NCBI GenBank assembly: GCA_023388515.1
Contig: JAEWGD010000001.1
Coordinates: 1-26,092, forward strand
Direction: 5' to 3'
Source of the DNA: Bacillota bacterium
GTDB taxonomy: Bacteria; Bacillota; Clostridia; Oscillospirales; Ruminococcaceae
DNA length: 26,092 nucleotides
The stretch's first letter is position 1. Each line of letters starts with the position of its first letter. The translations under genes and the position numbers were made by a program. Shown here one piece after another: positions 1-9,281 of the stretch. The notes below the pieces were generated by a model. It did no database searches. It saw nothing but the letters and a program-made list of their open reading frames with translations, and was not told the origin of the DNA.

Positions 1-332
1 TTTATTTCCTGTGCTGATACAATCTCGCCCTTGCTAGCTCTTTCTTTGAATTTCTCAAGCAACTCTGCCTCTTCAGCAACGCTCATTGCTCTGTGATTCC
101 CACCATATTTATGCCTTGCATATTCGGTTATTCCAACAGCTTTAAACTCAGCACACAACTGGCTCACTCGCTTACGGCTATACCCCAACTTTTCCCCAAT
201 CTTTTCATCTGTTAACCCCTCATAACGCAGTAATATCACCTGCAATCTCTTGTCCACTCTCTTATGCTTGTTTTTCTTAGCTAGCTCCTTTATTATCCCA
301 TATTCTTCTTCAGTTATTATATGTTTTTTCAT
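1..332 (-). CDS. IS630-family transposase, N-terminal part (runs off the window)
   Basis: Reading leftward from an ATG at 332-330 gives about 110 residues open to the window edge. The start MKKHIITEEEYGIIKELAKK, the segment RVDKRLQVILLRYEG, a helix-turn-helix (LTDEKIGEKLGYSRKRVSQL) and the segment YARHKYGGNHR are typical of the N-terminal DNA-binding half of IS630/Tc1-mariner-type transposases. The DDE catalytic half would lie to the left and cannot be seen. The element sits directly against the broken 3' end of the RHS gene, and its end probably falls around 330-420. IS630 elements insert at TA dinucleotides, and the junction here is TA-rich, but I could not fix the terminal repeat without the other end. 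The family call is from recognition of the N-terminal pattern; whether the transposase is intact is unknown. Confidence 0.8.
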   Translation of the reverse strand, partial: MKKHIITEEEYGIIKELAKKNKHKRVDKRLQVILLRYEGLTDEKIGEKLGYSRKRVSQLCAEFKAVGITEYARHKYGGNHRAMSVAEEAELLEKFKERASKGEIVSAQEI

Positions 333-355
333 TTTTATCACCCTATTATATTATA

Positions 356-3300
356 TCACTTATCTATTTCTTTGTCTAGTGTTATATTTGAGATTAGTAT
401 TACATAACTGTCCGCATAATATTCATAGCTTGTGATTGCATAACTGCTTTCATTCGCTGCGAGGTATATAACTGGATTGAAATCCTGTGCTGTTACAGTG
501 TTAATATCTGCCTGCGAGAGCTGATTTAAGCTTTTTGCAGACTTGATAATTCTTGTTCCATTTTCATCATAAGCATTGATTACTGCATAGCCTTGTTCGT
601 CAACTTGTGCAATAATGCTATTTTTATCATTGTAATTCGCTAAAGTATATGTTCCATCCGGATTGATTGTTTTTGTTACATTACCATTTCCATCACGTTC
701 ATATTTTGTGATGTTACCCATAATGTCAATGCTTTCGGACATTTCATCATACTTATTTTTACCATCGACCATATTATAGGTGATTTTATCAACTTCATAT
801 GTCTGTCCATCTGCTTTAACAGTATTTGTATTTATTGCATACTTTTCATCATAGTTATACTCAAAAGTTTTAACCAATGTATCTCCGTCAAACTCCTGTA
901 AGCCTGTCTGTTTCCTTGCCTTGTCATAGGTATAAACCTGTTTTAGACCAGCTGAATTAATAAGATAATTAACTGCACCATGTGAAAGGTAATTTATCTC
1001 ATCTGTAACTTCATTGTAGCAGTTTGTAATTTCTGAAAGTCTGCCATTTTCGTCATAATTATAATATTCTGTACCACCTGAAACGCTTGTTGCAGAAATC
1101 AACTGGAAATCTGAATTATACTGATATGTTACTGTTCTGTCTGCAACAATATCTTTGATTTTTATAACTCTGAGATGTTCAAGATTTCCGTTATATGTTA
1201 TTTCATAGGTTCTGCCTGTGGAATCAGTTACAGTTCTAATGTTGTTTTGCATTGCAGAAATTGTAAGAATATTTCCGTTTGCATCCTTAACCCAGTCAAG
1301 TTCACCACTTGCATTAAAATGATATTGTGACTGTGCTGCATTTGTAACGGTATATTCATTGTTCAACTTTGTCATTGTACTTCTTGCATTCAGGCACTCA
1401 AATCCACCGTTTCCGTCATCATTGAATGTAGTATTTGAGCCATCAGGAAGCACAACCTGATAATATCCCTCTGCTGGAATCACAATTTTGCTCACATCAA
1501 TATTGAAATCCCAACCGATACCGAATGAGCCTTCTTCAGTATTCATGGAGTTATATGTTCTGATAAAATCAGATTTTACACCCGGTGATGAAATACTTAA
1601 ATCAGTGAATGATTTAGAATAGTTTCCAGTTGCAATATGTACGCCGTCACCCATTTCCCAACCTTTGCGGTAGAGGGTGTAATCGGGTTCTGGCATAGCA
1701 AATGGGAGTTCAGGTCTAAAATAGTAGTTTTCTGGGGTATAGTCATACATAAAAGACATACCATAATTAACTGGTATTTCATTACCTTCTTCATCTATTT
1801 CAATTCCGAAATTAAACATTCTATCTGTTTCATACCAGAAATCTTTCTGATTATCCCAACGGATAACTTGCTGACCATATTCATATCCAAATTCAATAAC
1901 ATGATCATCAGATGAATATATTGAATAAGGACCTGACGCTTCATTTACTTGCCATGTTGGCCCGTAAAATCCTATAAATCCAGCAGTCCACAAATCAACC
2001 ATACTTGCGGAAGTTACATAATTCCAATTACCATTTATCTCTAAATAATCATTAGCATTTGTCATTATAAGTGTATCATAACAATTTGGTTGTCCAAAAT
2101 GAAATTCGTTTCCAATAACAATTGAACCGCCGTTCATGTTCAAAGTCTGACCAGTATTACCGTCCCAGCCATCCGATGATGCAGTTCTGAATACAAAGTT
2201 GTTTCCTACATAAAGGTAACCACCATTAATATCAAGATACGCGCCTTCACCATTTGACCAGAAATCAGGAACATCTGTTGTAAAAGACATGCAATCAGCT
2301 ATATGCAACGCATTCCCATTTAAATCTAAATTTGTATCTTGTAGATTTAAACTTGATGAGAAGTGACCGTTATCAAATAAAGTGAGTGATTTTTTGTATG
2401 CCCTCTCAGCCTCACAATAGGAATAAGTTTGATATGCCTGTTCGAACCAAGCAATATCATAATTATCAATAGTGCCATTGGAGTTTTTATCCATATAGGA
2501 ATAATAATTGTCTGAAATCCCTTTCAAGCCAATATATGCATCCAAATATGGAATATCATCCGAATTAATGATACTGTCACCATTCAAATCAAGCATATAT
2601 AGCCAAAGACCTTCAGTATTTTCTATGTTACCCCAATAAGCATTATAGTCTGCCTCGCTAACATACCCGTCACTGTCAACATCCCAATATGTAAAATACT
2701 CGTTCCCGATATCTGAATATGCTGTTCCATAATAACTATAAAACCACGCTTCGTCATACTCATCAATAAAACCATCACCATCAATGTCAAAAACAGCGTA
2801 TCCACTGACATCTGTTCCTGAATAGACTGCATACTCCCCTTTAACAGCTTCTATGTCTTCTTCACTGATTTCATTATCACCATCAACATCAAAAATATAA
2901 CTAAAGTTTGCATCCCCAATATAAGCACCTAAGAATTCTTCAACAAATTCACTGTCATTAGAATCAAGTGCATCGTCACTCCACTGATTTTCGTTATAAT
3001 AATTGTATGTAGTATCCCCTGGTATTAATATAACTGTATCATTTAGATCACCAGACCCAATAACATAATCACCAGATCCAAATTTTTTTAGAAAAAAAGG
3101 CAAGTATCCATCGCACTCAATTTTAATATTGGCTTCATTACTAATTTCGGCTGATACTTGATATAGTTCATCTTCATAAAATGAATAACTATCAAGCACA
3201 GCAGAAAAATCTTCATTAAATATGTATACCGTAATAGGAGTGTTATCCGTTGCAGTATATCCAGAAACTGTGCCTTTCTGCACATACCCTGAAACGGTTA

Positions 3301-3595
3301 ATGTGCTTGGAAAAGATAATTCATTTGATGTCGTTGTTTGTCCGGCAAATGTCGTAAGCTTCATTGGTGATAAGTTAGGAAGATTAAAATAGTCTACCTC
3401 TCCAAGTCCTTCAACTGCATCCTCAAACTCCTTGGCTAACTCATCTGCATTTTTTGAAAGCTGTATCGAGTCCTTGATTTCCTCAATTGCTGATGCAAAG
3501 GCAGTTCCTTGACTTCCATCACCGAAAATCAATACTTATCCTACCATAATCGCTGCAAGTGTTCCTGATAAAATTCGTGTTAATTTCTTCTTCAT
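356..3595 (-). pseudogene. Secreted RHS/YD-repeat protein with EF-hand-like repeats; nonsense codon in signal peptide and 3' truncation
   Basis: An AGGAGG site five bases upstream supports ATG 3595-3593, which begins a signal peptide (MKKKLTRILSGTLAAIMVG). The next codon, 3538-3536, is TAA. The same frame then stays open for about 1058 codons to 356. In order it shows a linker with a carboxypeptidase-regulatory-like strand region and five DxDGDG-type calcium loops (near 2890-2420; FDVDGDNEIS, FDIDGDGFIDE, WDVDSDGYVSE, LDLNGDSIIN, MDKNSNGTID). After these come a glycine/asparagine-rich beta region, a DUF6531-like entry segment (HIATGNYSKSFTDLSI) and YD repeats such as YNYDENGRLSEI. RHS proteins normally continue much further; here the frame ends in apparently unrelated residues at the IS630 junction. 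Re-initiation at TTG 3532 would lack the positively charged signal-peptide start. The domain order resembles clostridial surface RHS proteins. Either lesion alone would probably abolish normal function, unless the TAA is read through or is a sequencing error. Confidence 0.85.
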
Positions 3596-3646
3596 ATTGT
3601 CCTCCTCATTTTAGTGTCGAATTTAAGTATGTAAATACCATTTTAC

Positions 3647-3675
3647 ATTATATTTCATTTATAGTTAATTGTCCA
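3647..3675 (-). promoter_or_regulatory. Sigma-A promoter of the RHS gene
   Basis: On the minus strand, TGGACA (3675-3670) is followed after exactly 17 bases by TATAAT (3652-3647), about 50 bases upstream of the signal-peptide ATG at 3595. It is a near-consensus housekeeping promoter, so the broken RHS gene probably is, or recently was, transcribed. The remaining stretch from 3676 to 3865 is pyrimidine-rich on the plus strand and shows no gene I can support. Confidence 0.7.
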
Positions 3676-3865
3676 CACCTTTGTTGTTTAATTTACAATA
3701 TGTTCATAATTGGCATTGTTATAGTCTATATATTTTATAACTTACCATTCAAGTATTATTTCTTTCTTTTATTTTTCTTTCTTTTGTTCTTTTCTACACT
3801 ATATTTACGTTTTATAAACATACTTGCACATATATTATTTGTGCATAACCATGCTAGATTTAAGA

Positions 3866-4372
3866 TCAAGCTTTTTTATATTTTCTATACCCCCAAAAGC
3901 CGAGAATAACAAGCTTTATGAAACTTATTCCAATGAATAGAATAATACTGAAATCACTAGTATATGTTCTGCTGAAATTTGCTCCGCAAAAAATAAGCCC
4001 AAGATGAACTTTGCTGAAAGCATTTACCATAAATGCAGGAATAACCAAAATAAAAAATGATAGAAAAAATGTAAAAACAGCATTTCTACTTATAATATTC
4101 AACACACATATCAATACCGATGCCACTGCCCAGCACATCGATTTTATAAGCATATCATTGAACAAATATTCAGAAATATTGATATTGCCAAAGCCATTGA
4201 AATACAGTAAATTCGCAAGAGCTTTATCTGAAAATTGATTGCCAAATTGATAAATAAATATAAAATATTGCTATGCATAAATCATTAAGGAAAATAAAAC
4301 CTCTATTGGTTTTTTATTTAGAACAGCTAAAACATAAAGTTGTACAATAATGATATCTCTTTTATAAGTCAT
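3866..4372 (-). pseudogene. Decayed membrane protein, possibly an ABC-2-type permease remnant
   Basis: From ATG 4372 the frame reads 33 codons, meets TAG at 4273-4271, and then continues without another stop to 3866. The longest uninterrupted piece with its own ATG starts at 4165 (99 aa). After the TAG come a segment ending NISEYLFNDMLIKSMCWA and three hydrophobic stretches (AVASVLICVLNII; FTFFLSFFILVIPAFMV; FSIILFIGISFIKLVILGF), then a basic tail GYRKYKKA. This looks like the last third of a multi-spanning permease. The gene lies about 30 bases after the ATPase stop, in the same frame and strand, so it was probably the third gene of that operon. The part before the TAG may not belong to the original protein. 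The family is a guess from hydrophobicity and context. Confidence 0.5.
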
Positions 4373-4402
4373 ATTATTTGTTGAAATTCAAAGTAGTTAA
4401 TT

Positions 4403-5059
4403 TTAAGAAGGCATTATTTCTCCATCAGAAATTTCAATTACTCTTTGACATCTCGACGCAATATCGGGATCATGCGTAATAATAATTATCGTATGGTTAT
4501 TATTTTGATTAAGTTCTGTGAGCAGTTTTATGACCTCAACGCCAGACTTTTCATCAAGGTTTCCCGTTGGCTCGTCACATAAAATCACTTTAGGATTATT
4601 TATCAATGCTCGTGCAATTGCGACTCGTTGCTGTTGCCCGCCCGAAAGTTGACTAGGGTAGTGTTTTAGTCTATCTGAAAGCTCAAGACGGTTTGTAATA
4701 TCCTCAAAATCAACCGCCTTATTCTTCACAAGTTTAGCAGGCAATAAGATATTTTCTTCAGCAGTCAGTTCGGAAAGCAAATCGAAAAACTGAAATACAA
4801 AGCCTATTTTCTCAAGTCTAAAAGTCGCAAGTTTTGAATCACTAAGCTTTGAAATATCAATATCATCATAAAATATTTCGCCACTGTTCGGTGTATCAAG
4901 TCCGCCTAAAAGATTTAAAAGTGTTGTTTTCCCACTTCCACTTTTTCCGATAATTGCTACAAACTCACCGTCCTCAATGGTCAAATTGCAGTTTTTTAAA
5001 GCATGGACTTTGCCATCGCCTTTTCCATAGGTTTTGTATAAATTTTTGATTTTTATCAT
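4403..5059 (-). CDS. ABC transporter ATP-binding protein, MacB/LolD type
   Basis: This 218-residue ATPase has every motif of the family: Walker A GKSGSGKTT (38-46), Q-loop FVFQ (87-90), signature LSGGQQQR (138-145), Walker B VILCDEPTGNLD (158-169) and H-loop histidine 196. The PTGNLD variant and the short length are typical of ATPases that partner FtsX/MacB permeases (LolD, MacB, BceA, SalX groups). Its ATG (5059-5057) overlaps the permease TGA (5058-5056) in an ATGA junction, so the two are translationally coupled and almost certainly form one transporter. Such transporters act in antimicrobial-peptide export or resistance, or in lipoprotein and envelope handling, using ATP to drive mechanical changes in the permease. 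The substrate cannot be read from the sequence. Confidence 0.95.
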   Translation of the reverse strand: MIKIKNLYKTYGKGDGKVHALKNCNLTIEDGEFVAIIGKSGSGKTTLLNLLGGLDTPNSGEIFYDDIDISKLSDSKLATFRLEKIGFVFQFFDLLSELTAEENILLPAKLVKNKAVDFEDITNRLELSDRLKHYPSQLSGGQQQRVAIARALINNPKVILCDEPTGNLDEKSGVEVIKLLTELNQNNNHTIIIITHDPDIASRCQRVIEISDGEIMPS

Positions 5060-7740
5060 AACCGTTCCCTCCCCTGATTAAGCGTTGAAGTAATTGCCGC
5101 TTTCGTTGACTTTTTAAGTGCTAATATTGTTAATAAAAGTGTCAAACAACACATAACACCAAGCACAATAAGTAATGGAATTTCTAAAGGCACAACCCAA
5201 AAAAGTTTTTCAATAAAATATCGGATTTTTAGCTCCTTGATTACAGAGTCCTCGAGCATTCCATATACAAGCCCGCCCTTTTTTTCAATGATTTCGTTAT
5301 AAAATGCTAGTAACTTTTGATATCCACCATAACTTATTGCTTGAATTAACTTCATAAATATATATGATATTACACCTGAAAGCAAGGGGATTTTTAAGTT
5401 GTCAATAAAAAGTTTACGACGTATGCGTTTCATATCCGTTCCTACTGCTCGTAGCACAGAAATTTGATATGATTTTAGCTGAATCTTCATTATAATTCCA
5501 TTGAAATAAGCCGAAAATCCGAGGAGTGCCATTAACACAATTAAAAGTGCCATACCGCCATATTGGGTTGCCTTTGCTATAAATTGCTCATGCTTTAATT
5601 CTCTGTACGAAATTACTGTCATACTTGCATTTGGTGGAATTAAACTGCTGTCAATCGGCTTTCGAGTAAAAATTTCAGTATACGACGCATTATGCAATCC
5701 GAGTGCTTCCGCACCATTTGAAGTTGTCAAAAAATAATATGAATTATCGTTTTTAAGAATGTACTTTAATAAATTATCTAAATCTTTAGGTAAGGTTACG
5801 GTCGCTCCCACTGTGACATTTTGCGTTATAATTTCGCCAACCATAGTATCTCCACCTTTTAAAACAGAGGCTATTTCAAACGTTTCTTTAGGCGAGAACG
5901 TATCGTCAGTTTGAACAGCAATGATTTCCTCTCCGCTTTTGATTTTGTCAATATCAATTTCACCCGCAGTTACATAAGGAATTATGGCATTAATGACAGT
6001 TTCATTTGCGATTTTTGTTTCACAGCGATAGAGGTGTTTTGTGCTGAGGTCGTTTTGATTTTGCGTTGGAAATTCAACTTCATTTTCATATTTTTCATGC
6101 GGAGAATCTAATACTAAAATAGTTTGACGCAAATGCCCAACCGCAAAGGTATCGCTTAATCCGCTTATAATCTCATCATTTATACCGCTACTGAAAAGCG
6201 GATCAGCGGTTATAATCGGATCTGAATCATTATCATATGACAAGCCCAAAGTATTAGGAAGTGACGATGTATAATATTCCGCAATATTATCACGCTTCAT
6301 ATCAAGACTTCCGTCGGCGATTTCATAAGTCACCTTTTCCAAATAAACACGTTCAACAGGTGTGTCTTTCCCATTGTCTGTATAGTACATATATCCGAGC
6401 ATTGTCGTACAAAGGATTACCGAAAGTGCAATAGTTTGGATTGTTGTAATCGTTCGCTGTGAGAATATTTTTCGAAAATAACCGTTAATATTTTTGGAGT
6501 TTCTATGTCTGATTTTTGATTTAGCTTTTTTATAAAATGTTTGAAAAATGCACAAGATATAAGAAATTAATAATACAACTCCGCCCAAAAGCACCGCAAG
6601 TACAAACGGATTCGGAGTTTTGGCTTTCACGAATGAATTGCCAATAAACGCTGAAAACTCTGGCATTTCCATAATATTAACTTGATAATTAAAAATTGCA
6701 AAATATGTACCAATTCCAAACGCAATTCCGATAAGTGATTGAATGAAAATAAAGCAGGCACATTCAAGACCAAGCATAGAAATTATACGCCTTCGTGACA
6801 TACCTATGCGTGATAAAAGTTTGAGGTTGTTTTTACGTTCAATAAAGACTTGCCTTAAAACGGAATACACCGATAAAACTGCCGTTAACATTGCCAGCGT
6901 AGACAGTATATAAAGTAACCGCAGGTCAGTATTTTCTCCCTTATCATATACTGTACCGAACAGAATATAACCACGAACATTGATGTGTGGTGTGGTCTGT
7001 GCAGTGTTGTATTTGTTGTATGTTGCAAATAATGCTGTTTCATCTTTAGAGTTCGGCTCGTAATACGCAGCATTATGGATAATGTTGTACAGCTTTATAT
7101 CATCCATTTTTAAGCGTGTCATGACATTGCGATAAAGGCGTTCGTATTCGCTTGCGTCTTCGGGACTTATAAAAATTAAAGGGATTCCGTACGTAGATTG
7201 AAAGCTTGGAATAACACTGACTTCACTTCCATCTCTTGCACTATATTTTTCGCTGATTATACCAACAACAGTGAAAATTTTATTCTCTCCGTTAATTGGG
7301 ATTTCAATGCTGTCGCCGACGCCACCGAGCCAGTACATTCTATCTGCAACTTCTCTCGCAATTGCTATTTCGCCAGACTTTTCAGGCATTCTCCCTGTTT
7401 CAAACTCAATATTGCAAAGATTGTTTGGATCATTTAATGTGCCGATTGTAAATATATTTTCTTTAATGTTACCCTTTGCAACAATATCTTCCCAACCAAG
7501 TAGAATCTCGGAGTCCTCTTGCATTTTTGTGAAAAGCTCTTCTGATGTGTTTTCATATTTACAGTCAAACATGCCATCTCGATAATAAGAATCGTAAAGC
7601 GAACGGGCGAACTCCGTACGAAATATTAACAAAGCGTTTAAAACCAACACAGTTAGCAATATAGCCGAAAACAATAATACGCACACTGATTTAATGTGCT
7701 TTTTCCAATATTTTATAAAAAGATAGATTGAAGTTTTCAT
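5056..7740 (-). CDS. FtsX/MacB-type ABC transporter permease (two FtsX modules)
   Basis: The start is taken as ATG 7740-7738 because GGAGG lies five bases upstream; the frame extends four codons further, but that would bury the ribosome binding site. The 894-residue protein begins with one membrane helix (VCVLLFSAILLTVLVLNALLI) and a large extracytoplasmic domain. A first FtsX bundle follows (LLYILSTLAMLTAVLSVYSV; FIFIQSLIGIAFGIGTYFAI; LAVLLGGVVLLISYILCIF). Then come another helix, a second extracytoplasmic domain and a final FtsX bundle (MALLIVLMALLGFSAYFNGI and two more). RIGMSRRRIISML and RAVGTDMKRIRRKL are the coupling-helix-like segments after the first helix of each bundle. This is the long, fused form of the MacB/BceB-like permeases of Firmicutes. 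It pairs with the overlapping ATPase gene. The sigma/anti-sigma operon lies immediately upstream on the same strand and may control it. Confidence 0.9.
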   Translation of the reverse strand: MKTSIYLFIKYWKKHIKSVCVLLFSAILLTVLVLNALLIFRTEFARSLYDSYYRDGMFDCKYENTSEELFTKMQEDSEILLGWEDIVAKGNIKENIFTIGTLNDPNNLCNIEFETGRMPEKSGEIAIAREVADRMYWLGGVGDSIEIPINGENKIFTVVGIISEKYSARDGSEVSVIPSFQSTYGIPLIFISPEDASEYERLYRNVMTRLKMDDIKLYNIIHNAAYYEPNSKDETALFATYNKYNTAQTTPHINVRGYILFGTVYDKGENTDLRLLYILSTLAMLTAVLSVYSVLRQVFIERKNNLKLLSRIGMSRRRIISMLGLECACFIFIQSLIGIAFGIGTYFAIFNYQVNIMEMPEFSAFIGNSFVKAKTPNPFVLAVLLGGVVLLISYILCIFQTFYKKAKSKIRHRNSKNINGYFRKIFSQRTITTIQTIALSVILCTTMLGYMYYTDNGKDTPVERVYLEKVTYEIADGSLDMKRDNIAEYYTSSLPNTLGLSYDNDSDPIITADPLFSSGINDEIISGLSDTFAVGHLRQTILVLDSPHEKYENEVEFPTQNQNDLSTKHLYRCETKIANETVINAIIPYVTAGEIDIDKIKSGEEIIAVQTDDTFSPKETFEIASVLKGGDTMVGEIITQNVTVGATVTLPKDLDNLLKYILKNDNSYYFLTTSNGAEALGLHNASYTEIFTRKPIDSSLIPPNASMTVISYRELKHEQFIAKATQYGGMALLIVLMALLGFSAYFNGIIMKIQLKSYQISVLRAVGTDMKRIRRKLFIDNLKIPLLSGVISYIFMKLIQAISYGGYQKLLAFYNEIIEKKGGLVYGMLEDSVIKELKIRYFIEKLFWVVPLEIPLLIVLGVMCCLTLLLTILALKKSTKAAITSTLNQGRERL

Positions 7741-7763
7741 ACATGCCTCCAAAAAACTATTCT

Positions 7764-7803
7764 ATTATATAAACATTAGGTAAAGCTCATTAGAGCTTCA
7801 CCT
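7764..7803 (-). promoter_or_regulatory. Inverted repeat and -10 box upstream of the permease gene
   Basis: AGGTAAAGCTC (7778-7788) and GAGCTTCACCT (7793-7803) form an 11-bp inverted repeat with one mismatch and a four-base loop. On the minus strand it is followed by TATAAT (7769-7764) and then the permease ribosome binding site. No T-run follows the repeat on the minus strand, so it is a poor terminator. Its position over the expected -35 region suits an operator or an ECF-type promoter element. A good -35 hexamer for sigma-A is not seen. Confidence 0.4.
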
Positions 7804-7888
7804 ATAAAATACTCCTTTTTAATTTGTCTTTCATAATACATAACCTTTTAAGGAGTGAAAAATGGACATGAAATATTTATCTACCGCA

Positions 7889-8548
7889 TTATTCTACTTT
7901 TTGCACAGATTTAGCCATTTCAATTAGTGCATTTTCACCTAAGTTTGTGCTTAAAGTGAAAACATAATCTTGATCCTCCCAAATGATATGGTTGTAATTA
8001 TGGTTATCTGTAAATATAATTGCCTTATATCCATTTATCTCTATATGTTCAATCTGAGCATCTTCGGTATTCCAGTTTTGCTTATATTCACCTTTAGTCC
8101 ACTGGGAATAGTCGATGACTATATCCTCTTTAACATATATTTTACTTATGAAAAAATCTGTACTTTCTTCATAATGAAGGGTATAACCATCCATACCATC
8201 GGTTATCTCATAAATATTTTCAATACTTTCAGGAGCGTCTTCCTCACCGTCATGCTGGATGATAGAATACTTTTCAAATATCTCTATGAAGAATCCAAAG
8301 ACCTTTTCTCTGATTGCCTCAACGCTTAATATTGTTGTTGTGCCTGCTATAAATACAGAAATGATAACGACTGCGATTCTTTTGCTGACTGTATTCACCC
8401 AGTGGTAATAAGGTTTCTTTCTTAACTTAAGCAACTTATTCATTTTTTTATTAAATGCATTAGAAAAAATATGTTTATCCAATTCAGGTATTGAATCAAT
8501 ATACAAATCTGTCAGTGCTTCATTTAAAGCGGATTTTAATGAATTCAT
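7889..8548 (-). CDS. Membrane anti-sigma factor, DUF4367-type
   Basis: This 219-residue protein has a cytoplasmic N-terminal part of about 55 residues, one membrane helix (about 57-76, VVIISVFIAGTTTILSV) and an outside domain. The outside domain (about 100-219) has the strand-rich pattern of DUF4367, including GYTLHYEESTDFFISKIYV, HIEINGYKAIIFTDN and HIIWEDQDYVFTLST. Its ATG (8548-8546) overlaps the TGA of the upstream ECF sigma gene in an ATGA junction, the classic arrangement of an ECF sigma factor with its anti-sigma. By analogy it holds the sigma factor inactive at the membrane until an envelope signal is sensed outside. There is no zinc-binding ZAS motif, so it is not the RsiW/ChrR class. 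Function rests on topology and context; the domain name is recognised by pattern only. Confidence 0.8.
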   Translation of the reverse strand: MNSLKSALNEALTDLYIDSIPELDKHIFSNAFNKKMNKLLKLRKKPYYHWVNTVSKRIAVVIISVFIAGTTTILSVEAIREKVFGFFIEIFEKYSIIQHDGEEDAPESIENIYEITDGMDGYTLHYEESTDFFISKIYVKEDIVIDYSQWTKGEYKQNWNTEDAQIEHIEINGYKAIIFTDNHNYNHIIWEDQDYVFTLSTNLGENALIEMAKSVQKVE

Positions 8549-9093
8549 ATTTTTACCTCACTATCAATGTTATTAATATTTTTAGCCAATATCTTCTTGG
8601 CTCGCTGAATTCTTTTATGGGTGGCATCTATGGTAATGCCTAACAAATCAGCAGTATTTTTTGTAGAGTAACCAATCACGCACCTAATATAGAGAGCATC
8701 TCTCAATGAATCCGGCAAGAATTTAATTGAATCAATTAAATTTTCATAATCCATTTCCTTTATAACTTCGTCCTGAATTGAAAGCCCATGGCAATCGTCA
8801 AGATTACAAGTGTTCTCGGATGACTTTTTATTTTTGTTGTAAATATTAATTGCAGTGTTCCTAACAATAATAACCGTAAAAGCATGCGTTTCTGGACATT
8901 TTATTTTTAAAATTTTTTCGATGTTTTTCGCAATCCTTATGAAAGCGTCGTGGACAGCATCCTCTGCATCAAATTGATTATGTAAAATATGATAGGCTAC
9001 TGCATACATATCTTGCTTATAAGTTAGGTAAAGTTGTTCAAATTTGTCTTTGTCTTGCTCATTATCAATTATGTTTAAATATAGTGATATCAT
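8545..9093 (-). CDS. ECF-type RNA polymerase sigma factor
   Basis: The start is ATG 9093-9091, with AAGGAGG about nine bases upstream; an upstream in-frame ATG at 9159 has no such site. The 182-residue protein has a sigma-2 region (about 18-62, FEQLYLTYKQDMYAVAYHIL then DAEDAVHDAFIRIAKN) and a sigma-4 region (about 120-172, LPDSLRDALYIRCVIGYSTK then the helix-turn-helix TADLLGITIDATHKRIQRAK). There is no sigma-1 or sigma-3 region, which marks it as ECF. It overlaps the anti-sigma gene by four bases. The next genes on the same strand encode a MacB-like ABC transporter, a common target of such sigma factors in Firmicutes. I saw no convincing autoregulatory promoter pair shared by the two operons. 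Confidence 0.9.
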   Translation of the reverse strand: MISLYLNIIDNEQDKDKFEQLYLTYKQDMYAVAYHILHNQFDAEDAVHDAFIRIAKNIEKILKIKCPETHAFTVIIVRNTAINIYNKNKKSSENTCNLDDCHGLSIQDEVIKEMDYENLIDSIKFLPDSLRDALYIRCVIGYSTKNTADLLGITIDATHKRIQRAKKILAKNINNIDSEVKI

Positions 9094-9208
9094 ATGTTGA
9101 GTCCTCCTTGTTACATTGCTAATTTCATAATATCGAAATGACAACAAAATCAAATTCATGTTCGGTGCCCTTTTTATACATTAATATAATACCATATTAT
9201 TCAATATA

Positions 9209-9249
9209 AAACAACATAAAAGCATATTTTCCATGCTTTTATGTTGTTT
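9209..9249. terminator. Perfect 17-bp inverted repeat, likely terminator
   Basis: AAACAACATAAAAGCAT (9209-9225) and its exact complement (9233-9249) flank a seven-base loop. It lies between the relaxase remnant (ending at 9282) and the sigma factor promoter region. On the minus strand the 3' arm runs into TTTTATATTG, so it could end transcription of the relaxase remnant before the ECF operon. The stem is unusually AT-rich for a terminator, so another role, such as an element boundary, is possible. Confidence 0.55.
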
Positions 9250-9281
9250 AGATAAATTAATTATAAAGAATAATTGCATTG

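Noticed and set aside
2420..2890. Cellulosome dockerin module
   Set aside because: There are five loops, not the paired 22-residue duplication of a dockerin, and they sit in the middle of an RHS protein with no cellulase domain.
7862..7927. Short plus-strand ORF after AAGGAG encoding MDMKYLSTALFYFLHRFSHF
   Set aside because: It lies mostly antisense to the end of the anti-sigma gene, has no terminator or promoter and no context suggesting a function.
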